Source: CAIQPS01 sp963783835 (GTDB lineage Bacteria > Actinomycetota > Thermoleophilia > RBG-16-64-13). Taken from it: a DNA stretch of 64,000 nucleotides. Every line of letters starts with the position of its first letter. The first letter of the stretch is position 1. A model generated the notes under the pieces. It worked only from the letters and a program-made list of their open reading frames with translations, was not told the origin of the DNA and searched no databases. The stretch spans positions 62,001-126,000 of the forward strand of contig CAWAOX010000014.1 of assembly GCA_963783835.1 (NCBI GenBank). Reading direction: 5' to 3'. Position numbers and translations under genes: made by a program. Positions 8,042-16,983 of this stretch are shown piece after piece.

Positions 8042-10867
8042 TCACCCGAGGTAGTAGTCCTTGCGCCGCTGTGCGTAGCGGGTGCGTAGCATCTCGTCGT
8101 GGGTCAGAGCCGCCAGTTGCTCGGCGCCGTCGAGCGGGGGCGAACAGATGTCGCCGTCGTGCAGGCGGAAGACGACGCAGTTGTTCTCCACATCGACCCC
8201 AAGCAGAGCTTCGAGCGGGATGACCTCGGGGCTGTCGGTGCCCATGTCCATGAGCACCGCCTGGGTCGTGAGCTGCAACTCGCCGTTGTCCCAGACCACC
8301 CGCTCCGGCCCGCCGAAAGCGCGGACATCTTTCGCCCTCAGATCGCCGCGCACCCCGATGGCTCGCCCGAAGCGCCGAGAGATGACCTCGCCGATGCCCT
8401 TCGTCACCTGGTAGCCCAGGTGCTTGTTCGCCGCGCAGAGATCGCGCAGCCCGTCGCCGTTCACGACGATCGCCTCGCACCGCTCCGTCGCCCAGGAAGA
8501 CGCGGTGTAGATGTAGGGCTCCATCGCGGCCGACCAGCCGAGGATGTCTCCGGGCCCCACTTCGTCGATGAGCACCTGGCGGCCGTCTGGGTCGCGGACC
8601 TTGACCGCCGCCTTTCCGTTGAGCAAGAGGTAGAGCCCGTCCGCCGCCGCCCCCTCTGTGGTGAGCAGCTCTCCGGCTTCGAACTCGCGGACCCGGGCTA
8701 TGCGCCCGATCGCGTCGAGGTCCGCGAAGTCGAGGTCCTTGAGGATCTTGAAGTGGTGCAGTTCGTCGATGCCGTGCCCTCTGACGGCCTGGCCGAAGCG
8801 GGTGGACATCACCTCGCCGATGCCTCTGACCACCGCGTAGCCAAGCTGCTTGTTCGAGTCACAGAGATCGCGGAGATCCTGGCCCTTGACGATGATCAGC
8901 TCGGACGGCTCGGTGGTCCAGGCGGACGCGGTGTATACGTGCGGCTCCATCACCGCTCCCCAGCCGAGCAGCTCGCCCGGTCCGAGTTCGTCGATCGGGA
9001 CTTGGCAGCCATCGGCCCCACATACCTTGACCATCGCCCTGCCTTTGAGGAAGAGGTAGAGCTGTTCGGCCGGAGCGCCCTCTACGATCAGCTCCTCGCC
9101 GACGCCGAACTCCCGCACGTAGGCGATGCGGGCTATGGCGTCCAGGTCGCCGAGGTCGAGCTCCGCGAAGATCTTGAACTGATGGAGTTCGTCGATCCCA
9201 TGCCCGCCCAGGGCCTGCCCGCTTCGCCCGGCCACGGCCCGCCCGAACCGCTTGGAGATCACCTCGCCGATGCCTTTGGCCACCTGATAGCCGATGCGCT
9301 TGTTGGCTTCGCAGAGATCCCGGAGATCCTTACTGTCGACGCAGATCAGCTCAGCCCGCTCGGTGGTCCAGGCCGAAGCGGTGTAGATGTGGGGCTCGGT
9401 CACGGCTCCCCAGCCGAGGACCTCGCCGGGGCCCAACTCGTCGATGAGGATCTGGCAGCCCCTCGGGTCGCAGACCTTCACCGCCGCCTTGCCCTTGAGG
9501 AAGAGGTACAGCTGCTCCGCCGGCGCCCCCTCCGAGGTCAGCTCCTCGCCCGGTCCGTACGTGCGGACGCGCGCGATGCGTGCGATCTCATCGAGGTCCG
9601 AGGGCTCGAGCTCCGCGAAGATGTTGAACTGATGAAGCCCCTCGATGCCTTGTCCTCCGAGAACGGGCCCGCCGGCACCGCCGACGGCTTGCCCGAAGCG
9701 TTTGGATATAACCTCGCCCACGCCTTTGGCCACCTGATAACCGATGCGCGTGTTGGCTTCGCAGAGCTCCCGAAGATCGTTCCCGTTGATCACGATAAGC
9801 TCGGACGGCTCGATGGTGCGCGCGGAGGCCGTGTACAGATGCGGCTCCATCACCGCTCCCCAGCCGAGCAGCTCTCCCGGTCCCAGATCGAACAGAGATA
9901 CCTGGCCGCCATCCGAGCCACGCATGGTCACAGCGGCTTTCCCCTTGAGGAAGAGGTACAGCTGCTCGGCCGGCGCTCCCTCCGAGGTCAGCTCCTCGCC
10001 GGACGCGAACTCCCGTACGTAGGCGATCCGCGCTATTGCATCGAGATCTCCCACGTCCAGCTCGGCGAAGATCTTGAACTGATGGAGTTCGTCCATCTCG
10101 CGACCGACGATCGCGTGACCGCCCTGCCCCGAAACGACTCGACCGAACCGTTTGGAGATCACCTCGCCGATGCTCTTGGCTACCTGATAGCCGATCCGCT
10201 TGTTGGCCTCGCACAGGTCGCGTAGGCGCTTGCCGTCGATGACGATCACGTCGGACGGCCGGGTGGTCCAGGCGGACGCGGTGTATACGTGCGGCTCGGT
10301 GATGGCTCCCCAGCCGAGCACATCGCCGGGGCCCAGTTCGTCGATAAGCACTTGGCGGCCGTCCGCGCCACGCACCTTGATAGCCGCTTGGCCTTTGACG
10401 AAGAGGTACAGTTGATCGGCGGGCCCGCCCTCGGTGGTCAGTTTTTCCGCGACGCCGAACTCCCGGACGCGCGCGATATGCGCGATCGCTTCGAAATCTT
10501 CGTCTTCGAGGGCCGCGAACAACTTGAACTGCCGGAGCCCGTCGATGCCGTGTTGGACTTGGGTGACTTCGGGTGTGGGCGCTTGCCGGATCTCGCGCTT
10601 CTCCCGAGCCGGGTCGGCCCCCGCGGCTACGGCGGCCAGGTGGCGTTGGGCCATTCGCCTCGCTTCCTCCGGCGAGAGCACGCCCACCCGAGCGAGGGTC
10701 AGGCGTCGAGACTCTCCGGCCAGGGTCCGGTAGCGGACGACGTACGAAGCCACTCCGGACGGTCTCAAGCGGATGCCAAAACCGGGGACTTCGTCGTCGG
10801 GCACGTAGATCTCGCGGCTCGGATCCGGCTTCAGGCTATCCACAAGCCGTTTCGTGATTCTGGCCAT
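8042..10867 (-). CDS. Integrase arm-type DNA-binding domain fused to five tandem CRP-like (cNMP-binding fold) domains
   Basis: 941 aa from the ATG at 10867, chosen for AGAGG six bases upstream; an ATG at 10897 gives ten more residues. Residues ~1-90 match the arm DNA-binding domain (DUF4102) of P4-type integrases: ITKRLVDSLKP, VPGFGIRLRPSG, LTLARVGVLSPEEAR. No recombinase core follows. Five CRP-like domains occupy about 110-245, 260-395, 410-545, 560-695 and 701-836, with a period of exactly 150 residues for the first four. Each has LGPGELLGWGAV and YTAS in the phosphate-binding cassette, where CRP has the cAMP-contacting Glu and Arg; these are not conserved, so the ligand is unlikely to be cAMP. 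About 100 C-terminal residues are unrecognised. It leads the nfnAB operon. A ligand- or redox-responsive DNA-binding regulator is an inference. Confidence 0.85.
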   Translation of the reverse strand: MARITKRLVDSLKPDPSREIYVPDDEVPGFGIRLRPSGVASYVVRYRTLAGESRRLTLARVGVLSPEEARRMAQRHLAAVAAGADPAREKREIRQAPTPEVTQVQHGIDGLRQFKLFAALEDEDFEAIAHIARVREFGVAEKLTTEGGPADQLYLFVKGQAAIKVRGADGRQVLIDELGPGDVLGWGAITEPHVYTASAWTTRPSDVIVIDGKRLRDLCEANKRIGYQVAKSIGEVISKRFGRVVSGQGGHAIVGREMDELHQFKIFAELDVGDLDAIARIAYVREFASGEELTSEGAPAEQLYLFLKGKAAVTMRGSDGGQVSLFDLGPGELLGWGAVMEPHLYTASARTIEPSELIVINGNDLRELCEANTRIGYQVAKGVGEVISKRFGQAVGGAGGPVLGGQGIEGLHQFNIFAELEPSDLDEIARIARVRTYGPGEELTSEGAPAEQLYLFLKGKAAVKVCDPRGCQILIDELGPGEVLGWGAVTEPHIYTASAWTTERAELICVDSKDLRDLCEANKRIGYQVAKGIGEVISKRFGRAVAGRSGQALGGHGIDELHQFKIFAELDLGDLDAIARIAYVREFGVGEELIVEGAPAEQLYLFLKGRAMVKVCGADGCQVPIDELGPGELLGWGAVMEPHVYTASAWTTEPSELIIVKGQDLRDLCDSNKQLGYAVVRGIGEVMSTRFGQAVRGHGIDELHHFKILKDLDFADLDAIGRIARVREFEAGELLTTEGAAADGLYLLLNGKAAVKVRDPDGRQVLIDEVGPGDILGWSAAMEPYIYTASSWATERCEAIVVNGDGLRDLCAANKHLGYQVTKGIGEVISRRFGRAIGVRGDLRAKDVRAFGGPERVVWDNGELQLTTQAVLMDMGTDSPEVIPLEALLGVDVENNCVVFRLHDGDICSPPLDGAEQLAALTHDEMLRTRYAQRRKDYYLG
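8360..10546 (-). repeat. Five tandem ~450-bp coding repeats
   Basis: Units run 10546-10097, 10096-9647, 9646-9197, 9196-8774 and 8773-8360. The first three are 450 bp, the fourth 423 bp and the fifth 414 bp. They encode the five CRP-like domains and remain visibly similar at DNA level, for example around the codons for LCEANKRIGYQVAKGIGE. This suggests growth by in-frame tandem duplication. The array could expand or contract by recombination. Confidence 0.85.
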
Positions 10868-10879
10868 GAGCCACCTCTG

Positions 10880-10898
10880 GGGACACAATAGGGACACA
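10880..10898. promoter_or_regulatory. GGGACACA direct repeat upstream of the arm-domain/CRP-like gene
   Basis: GGGACACA occurs at 10880-10887 and again at 10891-10898, 11 bp apart and just upstream of the start codon at 10867. Integrase arm domains bind short directly repeated arm-type sites. These repeats are therefore a candidate binding site for the domain encoded immediately downstream. This is inference from position and repetition. Confidence 0.35.
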
Positions 10899-11208
10899 GG
10901 GCTGGTAGCTTCATGCTATGCGCGGGAAGGACTTATGTCAATGGCAGTCGTTGGCGGCGCCGCCAAGAAGCATGGAAATCCCCGGAAATGGCGTGGCTCC
11001 TGTCGAGTCCACTTCATTCCAGGGGGGACGCACAGTCAGTCCCGGCCGGCGGAGGGTGGACATGAGCGGGCCGAGGGCCTGGTGGCTCTTAGTGGCTTCG
11101 CAGCCTGCCTGGTCCCTACAGGGTGCGCGGGCTCTGCACTCCCGGCCCCGCTCGTACTATGATGGCCGAAGGTCTGATGGAGACCGGAACGCGTCGAGAG
11201 GAGAGGCC
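10899..11208. other. Divergent intergenic region
   Basis: About 310 bases between the nfn operon and the molybdopterin gene. No tRNA or convincing small gene was seen. At 11149-11164 it contains TCGTACTATGATGGCC, which recurs at 18772-18787 ahead of the relic copy of the molybdopterin gene; TACTAT could be a -10 element. An open frame reaches back through this region from the molybdopterin gene, but its codons do not look like the protein family. Confidence 0.5.
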
Positions 11209-13834
11209 GTGGACGAGTCGTTCGAGTTCAAAGGTCCGGTGAACGAGTCCGGAGAGCGCACAATCGTCCGCGACATGTGCTTCATCGGGGTCCCCTGGGG
11301 GGGCAACGCTTGTTCCGTCGACGTCAAGGACGGCAAAGTCCTACGCATCCGCCCCGCCCGTTTCTACGACCAATACACCAAGGAAGAGGTCAAGCCCTGG
11401 GTCATGCACGCGCGGGGCAAGACCTTCGATCCCGGCGACAAGACGCTTCCCCCTCCCTTCAGCATCGGCTACAAGAAGCGGGTGTTCTCTCCGGCCCGCA
11501 TCCGCTTTCCCATGAAGCGCGTCGATTTCGATCCGGGTGGCGCCGCGGGGTCTGTGGGCCCCGGCGGGCGCAATATCCAGAACCGGGGCGTGAGCAAGTA
11601 CGTGCGCATCAGTTGGGACGAGGCGCTGGACATCGTCACCAGCGAGATGCTCCGGGTCAAGGCGACCTACGGCGCCACCGCCATCCTTTACCAGAACGAC
11701 CAGCACGGCGAGAACAAGACCGTCCACGGCCCCCACGGCTGCGGACGCAAGCTGCTGGACCTGTTCGGAGGCTACACCCACCAGGTCCGCAACGCCGATA
11801 GCTGGGAAGGCTGGTACTGGGGGGCCAAGCACGTGTGGGGCTGCGAGTATATCGGCCAGCAGCTACCGCAGAAGAACCTGCTCTACGACATCTCCAAGAA
11901 CGCGGAGCTCCTCCTATTCTGGGGCTGCGATCCGGAGACCACCCCCTGGGGCTGGGGCGGACAGCTCGTGAGCCGGTTCAACTACTGGTGGACCGAACTC
12001 GGCATCCGCCAGATCTACATCGCCCCCGACTGCAACTACGGCAACGCCGTCCACGCCGACAAGTGGATCCCCGATTCTTCCCAACACCGACGCCGCCCTC
12101 TATCTGGCCATCGCCCACCGTTGGTTCACCAAGGACACCTACGACAAGGAATACCTCGCGACTCACGCCTACGGCGTCGACAAGTTCGAGGCGTACGTGA
12201 TGGGCGACGAAGACGGGGTGGCCAAGAGCCCGGAGTGGGCCGCGCCCATCACCGGGGTCCCCGCCCGCACCATCAAAGCTCTGGCCGACGAATGGGCATC
12301 CAAACGTACCACCATCGTCATCAGCAACGGCGGTCCGGCCATCCGCGGCCCCTACTCCACCGAACCCGCCCGCCTGCAGGTTCTCTGCCTGGCCATGCAG
12401 GGTTTGGGCAAGCCCGGAGCCAACCAGGCCAAGATGATCGAGTGGGCCCTAGGCCTCGACCCCGAGAACCAGGCCGCTCCCAAACCGCGGGTCTGCATCA
12501 ACCTGGACGCGGCATACCGGGGCGATACGCCCATAGAAGAGAAGCGCGACTCCTGCATCCCCAAGACCCTTGTCCCCAAGCTCATCCTCGACGGCGAGGG
12601 CACCTGGTACGGCAACCGCTTCGGCATGCGGAGCGACCGCGAAGACCAGTTCATCCAGTACAAGTATCCGGCTGACGGCGCCTCCAAGATCCACATGATC
12701 TGGACCGACTCACCCTCCTGGATCACGTGCTGGAACGACGGCAACAACTTCATCCGGGCCCTGCGTCATCCCGACATCGAGTTCGTGATGTGCCAGCATC
12801 CTTGGATCGAGAACGACGCCCTCTTCTCCGATGTCATCCTGCCGGTGAACACCAAACTGGAGGAGGACGATATCGGCAGCGACGTCTTCAGCGGCCAGAT
12901 GGATATGCTCTACCCCGAGCCGCGTTGCATGGAGTCGCTCGGTGAGTCGTGCAGCGACTACGAGGTGGTCTGCAAGATCGCCGAGCACCTGGGCCTGCTG
13001 GAGGAATACACCGGTGGCCAGAGCATCCCCGAGATCATCAAATCCGGATGGGAATTCTCAGGCGTCGCAGACAAGATCAGCTGGGAGAAACTCAACGAGA
13101 AAGGCTACTACGTGGTCCCGCCCGAGCCCGGTTGGGAGGACATCCCCGCCGGCCTCATCGACTTCTACGAGGACCCGGAAGGCCACCCACTCCAAACCCC
13201 TACCGGCAAGCTCGAGTTCTACTCCACGGGCCTGGCCGAGCACTTCCCCGACGACCCCGAGCGTCCCCCGGTGCCCAAGTGGATCGCCGAGGGTGAGTCT
13301 CACCAGGAGACCATGGGGACCGAGCGGAGCAAGAGGTATCCGCTGCTGGTGATGAGCAACCACCCGCGCTGGGGCGTCCACTCGCAGCACGACGACGTCA
13401 CCTGGTTCCGCGAGATCGACACCTGCAAGATCCGCGGCTCCGACGGATACCAGTACCACCCGCTGTGGATGAACCCCGAGGACGCGACAGCCCGGGGCAT
13501 CAAGCACGGCGACGTGGTCTCCATCTTCAACGAGCGAGGGACGGTCCTGGCGGGTGCGTACGTGACCGAGCGGATCATCGCCGGAGCGGTGGGGATAGAC
13601 CACGGGGCCAAGTACGACCCGATCGTTCCGGGTGAGATCGACCGGGGCGGGGTGATCAACACCATCGTGCCGCGCAACTGCACATCGAAGAACACGGTGG
13701 GCATGGCGGTGTCGGGGTTCTTGGTGGAGGTGGAGAAGGCCGACCTCGAGGCGCTGCGGGCCAAGTACCCCGAGGCGTTCGCCCGGGAATGTCATGTGAC
13801 GGCGGGGCCGTGCATCGCGGGGATCATGGAATAG
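11209..13834 (+). CDS. Molybdopterin oxidoreductase, transhydroxylase-like (one-base frameshift near 12072)
   Basis: The GTG at 11209 has GAGAGGAGAGG upstream. The N-terminal frame runs to about 12072 and then needs to lose one base: ATCCCCGATTCTTCCC as written gives IPDSS, whereas without one base it gives WIPILPNTDAALYLAIAHRW and joins the frame ending at 13834. The corrected length is 874 aa. It is a DMSO-reductase-superfamily catalytic subunit with SPARIRFPMKRV, ISWDEALDIV and NADSWEGWYWGAKHVWG; the Ser in that last motif aligns with the Mo-ligating Ser of DMSO reductase. No N-terminal CxxCxxxC for [4Fe-4S] is present, as in pyrogallol-phloroglucinol transhydroxylase. Substrate is unknown and no small subunit is adjacent. 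Confidence 0.82.
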
Positions 13835-13836
13835 CG
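13705..13836 (+). repeat. 3' end of molybdopterin gene, duplicated at 18833-18963
   Basis: The last ~130 bases of the gene recur at 18833-18963 with five mismatches by my count, including the stop codon. Both copies encode GFLVEVEK, then ALRAKYPEAFARECHVTAGP and CIAGIME. Confidence 0.9.
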
Positions 13837-13967
13837 TTTTCGAGGGACCATCTGCGCAACCGCTGAGCGGCGGCCGTGCGGCTGGACGGCGTGGAGCCCG
13901 CCTCTTCCACGGAGCCCACCGATCTCTTGCTCGCCGGGCAGGCGGGGTGCGAGTTTGTTGCTTTGCC

Positions 13968-13983
13968 TTAACTTCAGCTTAAC
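13968..13983. promoter_or_regulatory. Possible half Pho box: two TTAAC repeats 11 bp apart
   Basis: TTAAC at 13968 and 13979 has the same core and 11-bp spacing as the repeats before both pstS genes. It lies about 70 bases ahead of the small zinc-ribbon gene at 14052. Only two units are visible, so the call is tentative. Confidence 0.4.
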
Positions 13984-14051
13984 ATGGCCGGGTGACCGAA
14001 GCCTTAGTCTGGGACCAGAGATGTTACTCCTAGCTGGGGACTGGAGGTCTG

Positions 14052-14282
14052 ATGAATACCTTGATCGGGTCGTCAGGGTCGGAATCGCTGCCCCGCCATT
14101 CTGCTCCCGCCATCACCCTAGCTCAGTTCGTCGCCGCCCTTATTCCGAGCAGTCTGTGCTTCTGTTGTGGAGCCACACTCATGCCCTCGTTCGGGGGTGG
14201 GGGTGTCTCTGACGCAAGTTGCCCGGCGTGCAATGCGGCGGTCGAGATGAAGGAAGCGTGCGCATTCGCTCACGCCGCCTAG
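14052..14282 (+). CDS. Small zinc-ribbon-like protein
   Basis: 76 aa with ATG preceded by GGAGG six bases upstream, which supports it over the overlapping frame. Two Cys pairs, LCFCCGA (around 35-39) and SCPACNA (around 56-60), are spaced like a small zinc ribbon. No family was recognised. Its position after possible 11-bp TTAAC repeats and before the second pho block hints at phosphate control. A function cannot be given from the sequence. Confidence 0.55.
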   Translation: MNTLIGSSGSESLPRHSAPAITLAQFVAALIPSSLCFCCGATLMPSFGGGGVSDASCPACNAAVEMKEACAFAHAA

Positions 14283-14412
14283 CGCGGCCGGACAGACCGC
14301 GGATCGAGAGGTCTCGATGATGGACGAAGAGAAGAGAGCGCGCCGAGGTTCTTATCCCTGACTCGCCGCCGAGGTCCTGGAGGACTTGGCGAATGCTGAT
14401 AGGGCGAACGTC

Positions 14413-14667
14413 ATGACAGCGCTCCCCGCCAACGCCTCCGGGCCGCTCTCGCGGCGCGAGGGATTCTCACTTCACCTGTTCATCTTCGTCATCGGAAGCT
14501 GGAACCTCGCGATCATCAACCTTTCGCGGTCCCCGGACCAGCTGTGGTTCTGGCCCTGGGTGGCCGCGTGGGCAGTCGCGCTTCTGCTCCATCTGGTTGT
14601 AGTCCTGGCGCTCTCCGTCAGACGGGAGCCAGCCGGTAGCCGACTCCGCGCACGGACTGAACGGTGA
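14413..14667 (+). CDS. 2TM-domain small membrane protein
   Basis: 84 aa from the ATG at 14413; a TTG at 14386 has a Shine-Dalgarno too close to it. The pattern is that of the 2TM domain: REGFSLHLFIFVIGSWNLAIIN forms helix one, then a short loop and FWPWVAAWAVALLLH form helix two with a conserved His. Such domains occur as stand-alone proteins or attached to sensor kinases. The 3' end overlaps the convergent response regulator by 50 bases. Confidence 0.65.
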   Translation: MTALPANASGPLSRREGFSLHLFIFVIGSWNLAIINLSRSPDQLWFWPWVAAWAVALLLHLVVVLALSVRREPAGSRLRARTER

Positions 14668-15346
14668 GGGCGGCCTGCACCTCGCGAAGCTTATCCCTGA
14701 GCCGGCGCATATGGACGTCGAGGGTGCGCGAAGAGGGCATGTAGTGATGGTGCCAGACCGATTCGGTGATCTCTTCCCGAGAGTACAGGTGCCCGGGCTG
14801 CAAGAGCAGCAACTGAAGAAGGCTGTGCTCCTTGGGAGTGAGGGAAACCTCTCCGTAGGGTGTGCGAAGGGAGCGCGTATCGGGGTCAACTGCCAGATCG
14901 CCTACCCCTACTGCTCTCTCGGTCACCATGGTGGCCGCAGAATGAACGCCAGCCGCCGCTCGACGTAGGCTCGCCGAGATCCTGGCAAGCAGGACATCCA
15001 GGTCGAACGGCTTGGTCACGTAGTCGTCAGCACCTACCGCGAACCCTTGCAGAAGCTTCTCCCGCTCGGTGAGAGCGGACACTATGATCACGGGGACTCC
15101 CGGCTTCGCCCGCACTATCTCCCTGCTGGCGCTCATGCCATCCAGACCGGGCAGCATGAGGTCCATCAGGACCAAGTCGACGCTCTGAGTGAGGGCTGCG
15201 TCGAGACCAGCCCGGCCGTTGTACTGCTGGATGACTCGATAGCCCGCCCGCCTGAGGTTGTAGGCGACGAGATCGGAGATGGTCACGTCATCCTCCACCA
15301 GTAGGATGCAGGCCTGGGTATCTGCCACAGCCGGCTCTCGCTCCAT
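14618..15346 (-). CDS. Orphan PhoB-like response regulator
   Basis: 242 aa from the ATG at 15346, which has GAGAGGGG six bases upstream; an ATG at 15361 overlaps the preceding stop and is the alternative. Receiver residues are D19/D20, phosphoacceptor D62 (LVLMDLMLPG) and K112 (YVTKPFD). The winged helix ends in LDVHMRRLRDKL and VRGVGYRLAPV. It is strongly similar to the regulator at 1508-2266, for example TISDLVAYNLRRAGY in both. No kinase is adjacent, so cross-activation by the PhoR-like kinase at 2278 is likely. It is the third gene of a run pstS2, winged-helix protein, regulator. Confidence 0.88.
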   Translation of the reverse strand: MEREPAVADTQACILLVEDDVTISDLVAYNLRRAGYRVIQQYNGRAGLDAALTQSVDLVLMDLMLPGLDGMSASREIVRAKPGVPVIIVSALTEREKLLQGFAVGADDYVTKPFDLDVLLARISASLRRAAAGVHSAATMVTERAVGVGDLAVDPDTRSLRTPYGEVSLTPKEHSLLQLLLLQPGHLYSREEITESVWHHHYMPSSRTLDVHMRRLRDKLREVQAALTVQSVRGVGYRLAPV

Positions 15347-15360
15347 GGGCGCCCCTCTCA

Positions 15361-15696
15361 TCAGGAGCGAGCCGCGTAGCTCTCTATGACCGTGTTCAGT
15401 CGCCGGAGAAGGCCAGCCGCGCACATGGCCTCCAGCGCCGCCGCGACTTCGCCGGGCGGCAACTGCGTGCACAGGGCCACTTGCCGGCGGGTGAGCGGCC
15501 CCTCGTTGGCTCTGATGATTTCGAGTAGACAAGCAACGGTGGAGTCCAACGGGACTTGTGGTGAGGGGTGCGGCGGGTTGGACGAGCCTGGGGTCCCGTC
15601 GCGCCGCCTGGAACGGTCTGTTGTCGACCTTGACTGCATCACCGTGACTGGAGACGCAGAGGGAGCCAAACTGGGTTTGGCTCCCTTCTGCTTCAT
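15361..15696 (-). CDS. Small winged-helix-like protein
   Basis: 111 aa. The first ~45 residues are Ser/Pro/Arg-rich and look disordered. Residues ~50-105 read like a winged helix-turn-helix: STVACLLEIIRANEGPLTRR, then QVALCTQLPPGEVAAALEAM and CAAGLLRRL. It lies between pstS2 and the orphan response regulator, and its TGA overlaps an ATG of the latter. A regulatory role in the phosphate block is inferred. No ribosome binding site is strong, so the start could be internal. Confidence 0.55.
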   Translation of the reverse strand: MKQKGAKPSLAPSASPVTVMQSRSTTDRSRRRDGTPGSSNPPHPSPQVPLDSTVACLLEIIRANEGPLTRRQVALCTQLPPGEVAAALEAMCAAGLLRRLNTVIESYAARS

Positions 15697-15732
15697 GGCC
15701 TGGGTGATCCTAAGGTCTGCAGTGCAGTCGGG

Positions 15733-16902
15733 CTACATTCCGCTGATCTGATCTACCTTGGCCAGGGCTTTCGCCTTCAGATCGTCAGGCAGGGGGGCGT
15801 ACCCGAGGTCCTGCGCGATGGCGGTGCCGTCGTTCAGGGACCAGATGAGCCAGGCCTTGAGAGCGTCGGCCTTGGCCGGGTCGGTCATCTTGTCGTAGGC
15901 GAGGATCCAGGTGGCGCCCACGATGGGGTAGGCGTCGGCGTTGGGGCTATTCGCCACCGAGAAGCGCAGGTCTTCTGGGAACTGAGCGCCCGCGGCCGCC
16001 GCGGAGGTGGACTCCAGGCTGGGAGTGATGAAGTTGCCGGCCGCATTCTTGAGAGAGGCCATGGTCAGCTTGGATTCGATGGCGTAGGAGAGTTCGACGT
16101 AGCCGATGGAGCCTTCTTGCTGCTGGACCACCGCCGCTACCCCGTCGTTACCTTGACCACCGACACCGGCCGGCCACTGGACTTCCTTGCCTTTGCCTAC
16201 CGTGTCGGCCCACGTCTGGTTCACGCTCGTCAGGTAGCTCGTGAAGATGTTCGTGGTGCCGGAGGAGTCGGAGCGGTGGACGACCTGGATGGCCTTGTCG
16301 GGTAGGGTCGTGCCCGAGTTGAGAGCGGCGATCTTGGGATCGTTCCAGTTGGTGATCTCGCCCAGGAATATAGCGGCGAGGACGTCGGAGTCGAGCTTGA
16401 GTTCCTTCGCATCGGGAACATTGTACGCGAGGACGACCGAACCGAACACCGTGGGAATGTGCAGAACTTCGGCACCACTGGCTGTCTCGGCGGCGGTGAT
16501 CTCTTCGTCTTTCATGGGGGCGTCCGAAGCGCCGAAGTCCACCGTCATCTTGGTGAACTGCTCGATGCCGCCACCAGAACCGATGCCCTGATAGTTGATC
16601 TTGACGCCGGGATTGGCCGCTTGGAACTCACCGATCCACTCGATGTAGAGGGGTTTGGGAAAGGTGGCGCCGGCGCCGTCTAGCGAGGCCGAAAGGCCGG
16701 CCGTCGTCGTGGTCGGAGCCTGGGTGGTGGCGGTCGTAGGCGGCGTCGCGGTGGTAGCGGTGGTGTTCGCGGCCGTCGTCGTCGTGGTGGTGGTCACTTC
16801 CTCTGCGCCACAGGCGGCGACCACAACGGTCACCAGCGTCAGCGCTACGACCAGGACCGCGATGAGGAAGATGAGACCCTTCTTGGTGCTGCTTGGAGCC
16901 AC
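15733..16902 (-). CDS. pstS: PstS phosphate-binding lipoprotein, copy 2
   Basis: 389 aa. The signal peptide ends at a VVVAAC lipobox and is followed by a long Thr/Ala linker; these parts differ from copy 1. From DGAGATFPKPLY to the last dozen residues it is almost identical to copy 1, including RSDSSGTTN and GYVELSYA. The C-terminus (KALAKVDQISGM) is intact here. A four-unit Pho box lies upstream at 16984-17021. With no pstCAB adjacent, it may feed the transporter encoded left of the window, or act as a starvation-induced reserve binding protein. Confidence 0.95.
   Translation of the reverse strand: MAPSSTKKGLIFLIAVLVVALTLVTVVVAACGAEEVTTTTTTTAANTTATTATPPTTATTQAPTTTTAGLSASLDGAGATFPKPLYIEWIGEFQAANPGVKINYQGIGSGGGIEQFTKMTVDFGASDAPMKDEEITAAETASGAEVLHIPTVFGSVVLAYNVPDAKELKLDSDVLAAIFLGEITNWNDPKIAALNSGTTLPDKAIQVVHRSDSSGTTNIFTSYLTSVNQTWADTVGKGKEVQWPAGVGGQGNDGVAAVVQQQEGSIGYVELSYAIESKLTMASLKNAAGNFITPSLESTSAAAAGAQFPEDLRFSVANSPNADAYPIVGATWILAYDKMTDPAKADALKAWLIWSLNDGTAIAQDLGYAPLPDDLKAKALAKVDQISGM
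15781..16679 (-). repeat. Long direct repeat, pstS copy 2 (partner 231-1129)
   Basis: This is the second copy of the 899-bp gap-free repeat, about 98.5% identical by my count. Both copies lie on the same strand, so homologous recombination between them would delete the intervening 15.5 kb, including the two-component pair, lgt, nfnAB and the molybdopterin gene. Confidence 0.9.
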
Positions 16903-16983
16903 GGCATGTTTCCTTTCTCTTGCTTGTCACGCAGTTCCACTGTCTTGCCTGGCAATACGCTAGCCTTCAAGTGAAGACCGGAT

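Noticed and set aside
8099..10225. 708-codon open frame on the plus strand
   Set aside because: It lies antisense to the five CRP-like domains. High GC and the repeated codons of that gene leave the opposite frame open; its product has no family pattern.
8360..10546. Regular repeats as a possible CRISPR or other non-coding array
   Set aside because: The 450-bp period keeps the reading frame and encodes recognisable CRP-like domains; no short palindromic repeats or unique spacers are present.
10960..11030. Possible tRNA or attachment-site remnant near the integrase-like gene
   Set aside because: A GTGG...CCAC stem is visible, but no TTCRA T-loop or acceptor stem could be formed, and the protein has no recombinase domain.
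10918..11208. N-terminal extension of the molybdopterin protein
   Set aside because: The frame is open, but the translated 97 residues do not resemble the family and the GTG at 11209 has a strong ribosome site.
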